Positions 5,842-12,773 of a DNA stretch of 12,773 nt are shown here, piece after piece (the first letter of the stretch is position 1; each line of letters begins with the position of its first letter). Origin of the DNA: Flavobacterium sp. (GTDB taxonomy: Bacteria > Bacteroidota > Bacteroidia > Flavobacteriales > Flavobacteriaceae); NCBI GenBank assembly GCA_030151255.1, contig JASLED010000025.1, forward strand, positions 1 through 12,773, in the 5' to 3' direction. Made by a program: the position numbers and the translations under genes. Under the pieces are notes generated by a model. It searched no databases, was not told the origin of the DNA, and saw only the letters and a list, made by a program, of their open reading frames with translations.

Positions 5842-7495
5842 TTTTAAAACTAATATGAATCATGGTGTTATCAAACGAAAGAGGAGTATTAGGTTGCTTT
5901 CCGTTGACAAATGATAATTTAAAATGATTTGATTTTGTTAAAAATCCAAAACCAAATCCAAAGCTATATAGTTTATTATTTTGCTGCATCAATTTATAGT
6001 TTTGTACAGCATAATCGAATATTGTATTTAAGTAAAAACTTGGATGTAATACTAAACGATATTCTGTATTGATTAAATGATATTGATTGGCAAATAAACT
6101 ATTTTCTTGAAAACCTCTTAATGATTGATTTCCGCCAAAACGAAAAAGCTCATTTGTAAAATAATCTGAACTAAATAATGAATGATATTGCCAACGAATG
6201 TAGAAGTAATTAGCATTATCAATTTTAAAATTCTTTGAAAGATCTATTTCAATTAATTCTTGCTGTATTGCAGTTTCTGTTTCGGAAGTTCTTTTACCAG
6301 TTCCAAGCTGAACAGATATTTGATAATTGATTGGAAAAGCAAGTAAATTATTTCTCTTTTTTATAAGTGAATAATTTAAGCTGTAAAAATAGCCAGTATA
6401 ATTCTGCACAGTGAGCAAATTTGAATTTGTGGCCGATGTATTACTTTGATAACCTAGTTGTATTTTTTGATGATAAGAAATAGAGTATCCAACTTTTAAA
6501 TTAAATTTTGTGTTTTGAAAAACAGTATCTTGTTTTTGAATATTTAAATTAGCATCTAAATTTACCGGACTTTTAAATAAATAAATAAATGAACCAGCTA
6601 AGTCTAATTGCGTTTGTTTGTCTGCATTACTTTGCCAATTAAGAAGTAAAGATTCGCCCGCGTTAAAAGCATTGTTGAGTTCTAAGTTTAATTGTCCTGT
6701 AAGATTAATTTTGTTTTCCTTATCAGTATAAAATCCACCAAATCCATCAAAACTATTTGTTTTTCGTTTATTCAAATAGAGATACACAGAAGTATTCGTT
6801 TCAGTAAATAAAGTTTCTGGAGCTTTATACGTAGTTGCAAAATCTAAATCACTTACAGTATTCGAAATTTCTTCTGTTAGTTCTTCAGAATACGCATGAT
6901 TTATATATCGTTTTGTACTTCGCTGTATAATCGATTCAGGTAATTTTTGTTCAGAAACAATTACAATTTGATTTAAAACTCTTGATTTTTCTAATGTAAT
7001 TTGCAAGGCACAAAACAAAGTGTCTGATTTTATTTGGTGTTTTACCAATGCAACGTTTGATGTTCCTAATCCTTTTTTGTCCAATACTTGCGTGTACTTT
7101 TTTAAGGTAGATTCTAAAGTGTTAAACTCTATGCTTTGGTGTGATTTTTGTAAATCTAATAATTCCATCTCAGATGGTTTTAGTAATTCATTAGATATAA
7201 TAGCGTGTTTAATTTTTGTGTTTAAAGTGTAATGATAATAAAGAGTATCGGCTTTAATCGACGAAAATGTTTGTAAGGCAAGATAACCGTCTTTATATAA
7301 CGATTCGTTAATTATATCAACAGCTTGCTTAGCAGAATTTAAATTATAGGTTGACAGAGAAGGAGTGAAAGAGTTTAAAATTTGTTGCTCCGCTTCATTT
7401 TTACTTATCAACTTTAAGTAGAACGATTGATCTTGGGCAATAGAAAAAACAATAGACCCAATTAGCAATAAAAGTGAAAGTAAAAATTTCTGCAC
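5831..7495 (-). CDS. Outer-membrane beta-barrel protein of the BamA/TamA (Omp85) superfamily with POTRA-like repeats
   Basis: 554 residues. A Sec signal peptide (Lys3, hydrophobic core 4-19, likely cut after SIAQ at 21) leads to the periplasm. Residues 40-247 look like about three POTRA-like units, each helix-rich then ending in a strand pair (breaks near 95-101 and 172-180). From about 248 to the end alternating strands form a barrel of about 300 residues, enough for 16 strands. RFGGNQSLRGFQEN (452-465) contains the (V/L)RGF signature of loop L6 that defines Omp85 proteins. The chain ends in an aromatic-rich strand with terminal Phe (ISFKTIF), as outer-membrane proteins do for BAM recognition. 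Superfamily members insert or export proteins; here the client is unknown. It is shorter than typical BamA (about 800 or more residues with five POTRAs), so TamA-like or a lineage-specific homologue fits better. No clear promoter found upstream. Confidence 0.85.
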   Translation of the reverse strand: MQKFLLSLLLLIGSIVFSIAQDQSFYLKLISKNEAEQQILNSFTPSLSTYNLNSAKQAVDIINESLYKDGYLALQTFSSIKADTLYYHYTLNTKIKHAIISNELLKPSEMELLDLQKSHQSIEFNTLESTLKKYTQVLDKKGLGTSNVALVKHQIKSDTLFCALQITLEKSRVLNQIVIVSEQKLPESIIQRSTKRYINHAYSEELTEEISNTVSDLDFATTYKAPETLFTETNTSVYLYLNKRKTNSFDGFGGFYTDKENKINLTGQLNLELNNAFNAGESLLLNWQSNADKQTQLDLAGSFIYLFKSPVNLDANLNIQKQDTVFQNTKFNLKVGYSISYHQKIQLGYQSNTSATNSNLLTVQNYTGYFYSLNYSLIKKRNNLLAFPINYQISVQLGTGKRTSETETAIQQELIEIDLSKNFKIDNANYFYIRWQYHSLFSSDYFTNELFRFGGNQSLRGFQENSLFANQYHLINTEYRLVLHPSFYLNTIFDYAVQNYKLMQQNNKLYSFGFGFGFLTKSNHFKLSFVNGKQPNTPLSFDNTMIHISFKTIF

Positions 7496-7597
7496 CTTAA
7501 AATAATAATTTGAATCGTAAAGTAAATAAAAAAACTAAGAAGCTGGGGCTTAAAGAATAAAAATAAAATTTTTCATTGAAAATTAATCAATTAGCTT

Positions 7598-7627
7598 TTG
7601 ATAAAACAAAATTTGTTTATACATTTG
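7598..7627 (+). promoter_or_regulatory. Promoter of the str-S10 ribosomal protein operon
   Basis: TTTG (7597-7600, TTG at 7598-7600), a 19-nt spacer and TACATTTG (7620-7627) match the Bacteroidota consensus in sequence and spacing. Transcription would start near 7633, giving a leader of about 48 nt to the rpsL ATG at 7681. The leader is AT-rich with only a weak 6-bp AT inverted repeat (AATAAT/ATTATT). I see no other promoter as good before rplB, so this probably serves the whole cluster. Confidence 0.75.
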
Positions 7628-7680
7628 CAACCCCGTATATAGTGCGGAATAATATATTGTAGAAATTATTAATAAACATT

Positions 7681-8061
7681 ATGCCAACAATTCAACAATT
7701 AGTAAGAACAGGGAGAACCCAATTAACTAAGAAGAGTAAATCGGTTGCTTTGGATTCTTGTCCTCAAAGAAGAGGTGTTTGTACGCGTGTTTATACTACT
7801 ACACCAAAAAAACCTAACTCTGCAATGCGTAAAGTTGCAAGGGTACGTTTGACAAATGGTAATGAAGTAAACGCTTACATCCCAGGAGAAGGACACAATT
7901 TACAAGAGCACTCGATAGTATTAGTTAGAGGAGGAAGGGTAAAAGATTTGCCAGGTGTTAGATACCACATCGTACGTGGAGCTTTGGATACTGCTGGAGT
8001 AAACGGTAGAACTCAAAGAAGATCTAAATATGGTGCAAAACGCCCTAAAGACAAAAAATAA
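7681..8061 (+). CDS. rpsL: 30S ribosomal protein S12
   Basis: 126 residues, close to E. coli S12 (124). S12 sits at the decoding centre and helps check codon-anticodon pairing. The conserved RGVCTRVYTTTPKKPNSA (31-48) and RGGRVKDLPGVRYH (83-96) blocks are intact. The streptomycin-contact lysines K43 and K88 are wild type, and D89, the residue methylthiolated by RimO in E. coli, is present. The N-terminal 20 residues and the KDKK tail are the only variable parts. First gene of the translation operon, 25 nt before rpsG. Confidence 0.98.
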   Translation: MPTIQQLVRTGRTQLTKKSKSVALDSCPQRRGVCTRVYTTTPKKPNSAMRKVARVRLTNGNEVNAYIPGEGHNLQEHSIVLVRGGRVKDLPGVRYHIVRGALDTAGVNGRTQRRSKYGAKRPKDKK

Positions 8062-8062
8062 T

Positions 8063-8072
8063 CGTTTAAACG
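8063..8072. repeat. Short palindrome in the rpsL-rpsG spacer
   Basis: CGTTTAAACG is a perfect 10-bp palindrome beginning one base after the rpsL stop. It is followed by a second CGTTTA (8071-8076), so CGTTTA occurs twice, offset by 8 nt. In E. coli this intercistronic space holds the S7 repressor site, but here it is only 25 nt, too short for that structure. It may be chance. Confidence 0.3.
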
Positions 8073-8086
8073 TTTAAGAAAAAGAC

Positions 8087-8563
8087 ATGAGAAAAAGACA
8101 GGCGAAAAAGAGACCTCTTTTACCAGATCCGAAATTTAATGATCAATTAGTGACGCGTTTTGTTAATAACTTAATGTGGGACGGTAAGAAGTCTACAGCT
8201 TTTAAAGTATTTTATGATGCTTTAGCAATCGTTGAAGAGAAAAAACAAGACGAGGAAAAAACTTCATTAGAAGTGTGGAAAGATGCATTAACTAACGTTA
8301 TGCCGCATGTAGAGGTTCGTTCTCGTCGTGTAGGTGGTGCTACATTCCAAATTCCTATGCAAATCCGTCCAGATAGAAAAATTTCTATGGCAATGAAATG
8401 GATGATTTTGTATGCAAGAAGAAGAAATGAGAAATCTATGGCTGCAAGATTAGCATCTGAAATTTTAGCTGCTGCTAAAGAAGAAGGTGCTGCTGTTAAA
8501 AAGAGAATGGATACTCATAAAATGGCTGAAGCTAATAAAGCATTCTCTCACTTTAGATTTTAA
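8087..8563 (+). CDS. rpsG: 30S ribosomal protein S7
   Basis: 158 residues; bacterial S7 is about 156. It nucleates the 30S head by binding the 3' domain of 16S rRNA and lines the E site. Hallmarks are the basic N-terminus MRKRQAKKR, the DPKFND and FVNNLMWDGKK segments (15-35), the beta-hairpin VEVRSRRVGGATFQIP (about 76-91) that reaches toward the E-site tRNA, and the C-terminal MAEANKAFSHFRF. In E. coli S7 represses its operon by binding the rpsL-rpsG spacer. Here that spacer is only 25 nt with a 10-bp palindrome (8063-8072), so the E. coli mechanism cannot be assumed. Confidence 0.98.
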   Translation: MRKRQAKKRPLLPDPKFNDQLVTRFVNNLMWDGKKSTAFKVFYDALAIVEEKKQDEEKTSLEVWKDALTNVMPHVEVRSRRVGGATFQIPMQIRPDRKISMAMKWMILYARRRNEKSMAARLASEILAAAKEEGAAVKKRMDTHKMAEANKAFSHFRF

Positions 8564-8584
8564 TCCATACAGAAATAATATACA

Positions 8585-10720
8585 ATGGCAAGAGATTTAA
8601 AATATACAAGAAACATTGGTATCGCTGCTCACATCGATGCTGGTAAAACAACTACTACAGAACGTATTTTGTTCTATACTGGTAAAAACCACAAGATGGG
8701 TGAAACTCACGAAGGTTCTTCAACAATGGACTGGATGGAGCAAGAAGCAGAAAGAGGTATTACAATTACTTCTGCAGCGACTACATGTACTTGGGATTTC
8801 CCTACTAATCAAGGAACGAAGTTACCTGATTCTATGGAATACCATTTTAATATTATTGATACTCCGGGACACGTTGACTTTACAGTAGAGGTTAACCGTT
8901 CTTTACGTGTATTAGATGGATTAGTTTTCTTATTTAGTGCAGTTGATGGTGTTGAGCCACAATCTGAAACTAACTGGAGATTAGCTGATAACTATAAAGT
9001 TCCTCGTATGGGATTTGTTAATAAAATGGACCGTCAAGGATCTAATTTCTTAGCAGTATGTCAGCAAGTTAAAGATATGTTGAAATCTAACGCTGTGCCA
9101 ATCGTTTTACCAATTGGTGATGAGGCTGATTTCAAAGGTATCGTTGATTTAGTTAAAAACCGTGCAATTGTATGGCATGATGAAAATCATGGATCTACAT
9201 TTGATGTTGTTGAGATTCCTGCAGATATGTTGGATGAAGTAAAACAATACAGAGGACAGTTAATCGAGGAGATTGCGGCTTATGACGAAAATCTTCTTGA
9301 AAAATATATGGAAGATGAAAACTCAATCACAGAGGATGAAATTCACGTTGCTTTACGTGCTGCTACATTAGATATGAGTATTATTCCAATGACTTGTGGT
9401 TCGTCTTTCAAAAATAAAGGTGTTCAGTTTATGTTGGATGCTGTTTGTCGTTACTTACCTTCTCCAATGGATAAGGAAGGTATTGAAGGAACAAATCCTG
9501 ATACTGAAGAGCCAGTTGTACGTAAGCCATCAGCTACTGAGCCGTTTGCTGCATTAGCATTTAAAATCGCTACAGATCCTTTCGTAGGACGTTTAGCTTT
9601 CTTTAGAGCTTATTCAGGGCACTTAGACGCTGGTTCTTATGTTTTAAATACTCGTTCAGGTAACAAAGAGCGTATTTCTCGTATCTACCAAATGCACGCT
9701 AATAAACAAAATCCAATCGAATATATTGAGGCTGGAGATATTGGAGCGGCTGTAGGATTTAAAGATATCAAAACTGGAGATACTTTATGTGATGAAAAAC
9801 ATCCAATTGTATTAGAAAGTATGGTATTCCCTGATCCTGTGATTGGTATCGCTATTGAGCCAAAAACAAAAGCGGATATGGATAAAATGGGTATCGCTTT
9901 AGCTAAATTATCTGAAGAGGATCCTACGTTCACAGTAAAAACTGACGCTGCTTCTGGACAGACAGTTATTTCTGGAATGGGAGAGTTACACTTAGATGTG
10001 TTAATCGACCGTATGAGACGTGAATTTAAAGTTGAAGTAAACCAAGGTGAGCCTCAAGTTGAATACAAAGAAACACTTACTCGTGACGCACAACACAGAG
10101 AAGCTTATAAAAAGCAATCAGGTGGACGTGGTAAATTCGCGGATATTGTGTTTAAAATTGGACCAGCAGATGATGTTGATGGAAAACCATTTGTAGGTTT
10201 ACAATTTGTTAATGAAGTTAAAGGTGGTAACGTTCCTAAAGAATATATCCCTTCTGTAGAGAAAGGATTTAGAGAGGCAATGAAGCAAGGGCCTTTGGCT
10301 GGATTCGAAATGGATTCAATGAAAGTTACTTTAACAGATGGTTCTTACCACGCGGTTGACTCGGATGCATTATCTTTCGAATTAGCTGCTAAAATGGGTT
10401 ATAAAGCTGCTGCTAAAGCTGCAGGTGCTGTAATTCTAGAGCCAATCATGAAGTTAGAAGTGTTGACTCCTGAAGAAAATATGGGTGATATCGTTGGGGA
10501 TTTGAACCGTCGTCGTGGACAAATCAACAGTATGGATGATAGAAATGGAGCAAAAGTTGTTAAAGCATCTGTTCCATTATCTGAAATGTTTGGATATGTT
10601 ACTACATTGAGAACATTATCATCAGGTAGAGCTACTTCAACAATGGAGTTCTCTCACTACTCTGAAACACCATCAAATATTTCAGAAGCTGTAATCACTA
10701 AAGCAAAAGGAAACGCTTAA
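8585..10720 (+). CDS. fusA: Translation elongation factor G
   Basis: 711 residues (E. coli 704), complete five-domain EF-G, the GTPase that drives tRNA-mRNA translocation and, with RRF, ribosome recycling. GTPase motifs: G1 AHIDAGKT (15-22), G2 RGITI (57-61), G3 DTPGH (92-96, catalytic H96), G4 NKMD (146-149), G5 around GSSFKNKG (282-289). Domain IV holds the GGRGKFADIVFKI segment and the translocation loops; domain V has EPIMKLEVLTPEENMGDIVGDLNRRRGQI. No internal break or missing motif. Position directly after rpsG identifies it as the housekeeping copy. Gaps are 21 nt before and 11 nt after, so it is co-transcribed with rpsJ; tuf, which follows fusA in E. coli, is absent. Confidence 0.98.
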   Translation: MARDLKYTRNIGIAAHIDAGKTTTTERILFYTGKNHKMGETHEGSSTMDWMEQEAERGITITSAATTCTWDFPTNQGTKLPDSMEYHFNIIDTPGHVDFTVEVNRSLRVLDGLVFLFSAVDGVEPQSETNWRLADNYKVPRMGFVNKMDRQGSNFLAVCQQVKDMLKSNAVPIVLPIGDEADFKGIVDLVKNRAIVWHDENHGSTFDVVEIPADMLDEVKQYRGQLIEEIAAYDENLLEKYMEDENSITEDEIHVALRAATLDMSIIPMTCGSSFKNKGVQFMLDAVCRYLPSPMDKEGIEGTNPDTEEPVVRKPSATEPFAALAFKIATDPFVGRLAFFRAYSGHLDAGSYVLNTRSGNKERISRIYQMHANKQNPIEYIEAGDIGAAVGFKDIKTGDTLCDEKHPIVLESMVFPDPVIGIAIEPKTKADMDKMGIALAKLSEEDPTFTVKTDAASGQTVISGMGELHLDVLIDRMRREFKVEVNQGEPQVEYKETLTRDAQHREAYKKQSGGRGKFADIVFKIGPADDVDGKPFVGLQFVNEVKGGNVPKEYIPSVEKGFREAMKQGPLAGFEMDSMKVTLTDGSYHAVDSDALSFELAAKMGYKAAAKAAGAVILEPIMKLEVLTPEENMGDIVGDLNRRRGQINSMDDRNGAKVVKASVPLSEMFGYVTTLRTLSSGRATSTMEFSHYSETPSNISEAVITKAKGNA

Positions 10721-10731
10721 TTATTAGAGAA

Positions 10732-11037
10732 ATGAGTCAAAAAATCAGAATAAAATTAAAATCTTACGATCATATGTTGGTTGATAAATCAGCTGAGAAA
10801 ATCGTAAAAACTGTAAAAAGTACAGGAGCAGTTGTTACTGGACCAATTCCATTACCAACTAACAAGAAAATCTTTACTGTTTTACGTTCACCTCACGTGA
10901 ATAAAAAAGCAAGAGAGCAGTTTGAAGTAAGTTCATACAAAAGATTGTTAGATATTTATTCTTCATCTTCTAAAACTATCGATGCGCTAATGAAATTAGA
11001 GCTACCAAGTGGTGTAGAAGTAGAGATTAAAGTGTGA
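10732..11037 (+). CDS. rpsJ: 30S ribosomal protein S10 (NusE)
   Basis: 101 residues, the usual length. S10 is in the 30S head and, as NusE, pairs with NusB in rRNA antitermination and with NusG for transcription-translation coupling. Conserved features are IRIKLKSYDHMLVDKSAEKIV (split at about residue 16 between the first strand and helix), TGPIPLPTNK (36-45), and the RSPHVNKKAREQFE loop (52-65). The gene ends in tandem stops TGA-TAA. It is the first gene of the S10 part of the cluster; a 107-nt spacer with a hairpin separates it from rplC, unlike the short gaps elsewhere in the operon. Confidence 0.98.
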   Translation: MSQKIRIKLKSYDHMLVDKSAEKIVKTVKSTGAVVTGPIPLPTNKKIFTVLRSPHVNKKAREQFEVSSYKRLLDIYSSSSKTIDALMKLELPSGVEVEIKV

Positions 11038-11070
11038 TAATTTTAGTATTACAACGAATAAAAAAGTAAT

Positions 11071-11112
11071 GAAAGGGATTAAGTATTGGGTTTCCTAATA
11101 CTTAATTCTTTC
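11071..11112 (+). promoter_or_regulatory. Long imperfect hairpin in the rpsJ-rplC spacer
   Basis: ATTAAGTATT (11078-11087) pairs perfectly with AATACTTAAT (11097-11106). The stem continues inward by GGG/CCT (one G-U) to a TTT loop and outward to GAAAG/CTTTC, with one bulged G and a G-U pair. That makes about 19 pairs in all. No T tract follows (next bases AAAATAAG), so it is not a standard terminator. It sits 32 nt before the rplC ATG in the only long spacer of the operon. Possible roles are autoregulation by a ribosomal protein (L3 or L4 are natural candidates), an RNase processing site, or an attenuator. None is shown by the sequence alone. Confidence 0.6.
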
Positions 11113-11144
11113 AAAATAAGTTTAAATAATTTAATTAAATATTT

Positions 11145-11762
11145 ATGTCTGGGTTAATTGGAAAAAAAATCGGCATGACTAGTATTTTCGACGAAAATGG
11201 AAAAAACATTCCATGTACAGTAATCGAAGTTGGTCCATGTGTCGTTACCCAAGTCAGAACCAAAGAGGTCGACGGGTATGAAGCGTTACAACTTGGTTTC
11301 GATGACAAATCAGATAAGCGTGCTACTAAAGCTGAATTAGGTCACTTTAAAAAAGCTGGTACATCTGCTAAGAGAAAAGTTGTTGAAATCAAAGAATTCG
11401 AAGGAGAGTATAAATTAGGTGATGTTATCACTGCTGATTTATTCGCTGAAGGAGAATTCGTAGATGTTCAAGGTGTGTCTAAAGGTAAAGGATTTCAAGG
11501 GGTTGTTAAACGCCATGGTTTTGGTGGTGTTGGACAGGTTACTCATGGTCAGAAAAACCGTTTAAGAGCGCCAGGTTCTGTAGGAGCTTCTTCTTATCCA
11601 TCTAGAGTATTCAAAGGAATGCGTATGGCTGGAAGAACTGGTGGAGTTAATGTAACAGTACAAAATCTAAGAGTTTTAAAAGTAGTTGCTGAAAAGAATT
11701 TGCTTGTTGTAAAGGGAGCTGTTCCAGGACACAAAAACTCTTATGTAATCATTCAGAAGTAA
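11145..11762 (+). CDS. rplC: 50S ribosomal protein L3
   Basis: 205 residues (E. coli 209). L3 binds 23S rRNA early in assembly, and its central extension reaches the peptidyl transferase centre. Seen are the N-terminal GLIGKKIGMTSIF, the GKGFQGVVKRHGF block (about 115-127), and the extension with RAPGSVGASSYPSRVFKGMRMAGR (about 141-164, tip near the catalytic centre). Gammaproteobacterial L3 has a methylated Gln in a GQNQTPG sequence at the corresponding place; here it is GASSYPS, the common alternative form, so no PrmB-type methylation is expected there. Its TAA stop overlaps the rplD ATG by one base (TAATG). Confidence 0.98.
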   Translation: MSGLIGKKIGMTSIFDENGKNIPCTVIEVGPCVVTQVRTKEVDGYEALQLGFDDKSDKRATKAELGHFKKAGTSAKRKVVEIKEFEGEYKLGDVITADLFAEGEFVDVQGVSKGKGFQGVVKRHGFGGVGQVTHGQKNRLRAPGSVGASSYPSRVFKGMRMAGRTGGVNVTVQNLRVLKVVAEKNLLVVKGAVPGHKNSYVIIQK

Positions 11763-12391
11763 TGGAAGTAAAAGTTTTAGATATCACAGGAAAAGATACT
11801 GGTAGAAAAGTTGAACTTTTAGATTCAGTATTCGGTATAGAGCCAAACAATCATGCAGTTTATCTTGATGTAAAACAGTACTTAGCTAATCAAAGACAAG
11901 GTACTCATAAAGCAAAAGAAAGAGCTGAGATTTCAGGAAGTACTCGAAAAATTAAAAAACAAAAAGGAACTGGTACTGCAAGAGCAGGAAGTATTAAATC
12001 TCCAGTTTTCAGAGGAGGAGGAAGAGTTTTCGGACCAAGACCAAGAAGCTACTCTTTCAAATTGAACAAAAATTTAAAACGTTTAGCAAGAAAATCTGCG
12101 TTTTCAATTAAAGTTCGTGAAGAGAATTTAATCGTTGTAGAAAATTTTAACTTCGAAGCGCCAAGTACTAAAAATTTTATTAGTGTATTGAATGCTTTAG
12201 GGTTAGAAAATAAAAAATCTCTATTTGTGTTGGGTGAATCAAATAAAAATGTATATTTGTCATCACGCAATTTAGAGAAGGCTACTGTTGTAACTAACTC
12301 AGAATTAAGTACTTATGCAATTTTAAATGCAGGTAGTTTAGTTTTGACAGAAGGATCTGTAGCTGGAATTGTTGAAAATTTAAGTAAATAA
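11762..12391 (+). CDS. rplD: 50S ribosomal protein L4
   Basis: 209 residues (E. coli 201). A globular alpha/beta domain with an extended loop (about 44-100) lines the exit tunnel. Loop tip QKGTGTARAG (67-76) carries K68, equivalent to E. coli K63 whose change gives erythromycin resistance; it is wild type here. The loop also has SPVFRGGGRVFGPRPRSY (80-97). In E. coli, L4 represses the S10 operon by attenuation at the rpsJ leader; whether it acts here, perhaps on the hairpin before rplC, is unknown. The ATG shares its A with the TAA of rplC, which points to translational coupling and 1:1 output with L3. Confidence 0.98.
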   Translation: MEVKVLDITGKDTGRKVELLDSVFGIEPNNHAVYLDVKQYLANQRQGTHKAKERAEISGSTRKIKKQKGTGTARAGSIKSPVFRGGGRVFGPRPRSYSFKLNKNLKRLARKSAFSIKVREENLIVVENFNFEAPSTKNFISVLNALGLENKKSLFVLGESNKNVYLSSRNLEKATVVTNSELSTYAILNAGSLVLTEGSVAGIVENLSK

Positions 12392-12398
12392 TAGGAAG

Positions 12399-12689
12399 AT
12401 GAGTGTTCTAGTTAAGCCTATCATTACAGAAAAAGTAACAAAAGATGGCGAAATTTTTGGCCGTTTTGCGTTTGTAGTAGCTAAAAAAGCAAACAAAATT
12501 GAAATCAAAAAAGCAGTGGAAGCTGCTTATGGTGTTAGTGTTGTTAATGTAAATACTATGAACTATGGTGCTAAGCGTTCTGTAAAATATACAAAAAGCG
12601 GGATGATTAACGCTAAAACTAATGCTTACAAAAAAGCAATAGTTGAATTGAAAGAAGGAGATAGTATAGACTTTTATTCAAATATCTAA
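12399..12689 (+). CDS. rplW: 50S ribosomal protein L23
   Basis: 96 residues, the usual size. L23 lies at the tunnel exit and is the docking site for trigger factor and SRP. VKPIITEK (5-12) is the family start, and E11 corresponds to E. coli E18, the trigger-factor contact. NKIEIKKAVEAAYGVSVVNVNTM (split at about 44 between helix and strand) and the C-terminal WKKA-like stretch NAYKKAIVELKEGDSIDF follow. The gap is 7 nt after rplD and 6 nt before rplB. Confidence 0.97.
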   Translation: MSVLVKPIITEKVTKDGEIFGRFAFVVAKKANKIEIKKAVEAAYGVSVVNVNTMNYGAKRSVKYTKSGMINAKTNAYKKAIVELKEGDSIDFYSNI

Positions 12690-12695
12690 TAAATA

Positions 12696-12773
12696 ATGTC
12701 AGTTAGAAAATTAAAACCTATTACCCCAGGTCAGCGTTTTAGAGTTGTAAATAGTTTTGACGCTATAACAACT
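12696..12773 (+). CDS. rplB: 50S ribosomal protein L2, first 26 codons (runs off the window)
   Basis: ATG at 12696, 6 nt after the rplW stop, opens a frame that stays open to the last base. The product starts MSVRKLKPITPGQRF, matching the L2 N-terminus (E. coli begins MAVVKCKPTSPGRR). Position after rplW is the canonical S10 order. L2 is needed for subunit joining and peptidyl transferase activity; its catalytic-region residues lie outside the window. Confidence 0.95.
   Translation, partial: MSVRKLKPITPGQRFRVVNSFDAITT

Noticed and set aside
7020..7232. Plus-strand open frame of 70 codons inside the outer-membrane protein gene
   Set aside because: Antisense to a well-supported secreted barrel protein; Phe/Cys/Asn-rich product with no motif or promoter.
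7681..8061. Possible streptomycin-resistance changes in rpsL
   Set aside because: K43 and K88 are both the wild-type lysines.
8616..8888. Second plus-strand open frame of 90 codons inside fusA
   Set aside because: Out of phase with an intact EF-G GTPase domain; a by-product of the AT-rich codons.
9685..9933. Minus-strand open frame of 82 codons inside fusA
   Set aside because: Antisense shadow of EF-G coding sequence, no supporting signal.
12049..12270. Minus-strand open frame of 73 codons inside rplD
   Set aside because: Antisense shadow of L4, no promoter or recognisable product.
11762..12391. Possible macrolide-resistance change in the L4 loop
   Set aside because: The loop tip QKGTGTARAG keeps the key lysine (K68, E. 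coli K63).
1..12773. Mobile elements, CRISPR arrays, tRNA genes, phage or defence islands
   Set aside because: No transposase, integrase, direct-repeat array, tRNA-like cloverleaf or flanking duplication was seen; gene content is housekeeping throughout.

Overview
The window reads as chromosomal DNA of a Bacteroidota species, most likely Flavobacteriia. Three things point there. The DNA is AT-rich with many A- and T-final codons. Most promoters I can place have the Bacteroidota form (TTG, a 16-20 nt spacer, then TAnnTTTG), and Shine-Dalgarno sites are inconspicuous. The protein sequences (RadC, RlmB, EF-G, an Mpl-type ligase next to radC) have a flavobacterial look. This assignment is my reading of the sequence, not a database match. 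I see no mobile element, tRNA, CRISPR array, attachment site or island-like composition shift.

Left part (1-5841) holds single housekeeping genes in mixed orientation, each more or less its own transcription unit. They are the 3' end of an Mpl-like peptidoglycan-recycling ligase, radC, a HAD phosphatase of the YjjG type, rarA (minus), a rhomboid intramembrane protease, rlmB (minus), and a small two-helix membrane protein of unknown function. Strong hairpin terminators follow the ligase and the rhomboid gene; the latter is shared with convergent rlmB. A weaker shared one lies between the HAD gene and rarA. Promoters with both elements sit before the HAD gene, rlmB and the small membrane-protein gene.

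Middle (5831-7495, minus) is a secreted outer-membrane beta-barrel protein of the BamA/TamA (Omp85) superfamily, with about three POTRA-like units and a 16-strand-sized barrel. Its 3' end overlaps the small membrane-protein gene tail to tail by 11 bp.

Right part (7598 to the end) is the start of a long translation operon: promoter, rpsL, rpsG, fusA, rpsJ, rplC, rplD, rplW and the first 26 codons of rplB. The classical str and S10 operons are joined here with no tuf gene between fusA and rpsJ. Gaps are 6-25 nt, or a TAATG overlap at rplC/rplD, except for a 107-nt spacer before rplC that carries a long imperfect hairpin.

I did not find a convincing new biological system. The points most worth a second look are radC, which has no standard start codon where its conserved N-terminus begins and carries an unusual insertion before its JAMM motif; the rpsJ-rplC hairpin; the near-leaderless rlmB promoter; and the Omp85-family gene of uncertain client.
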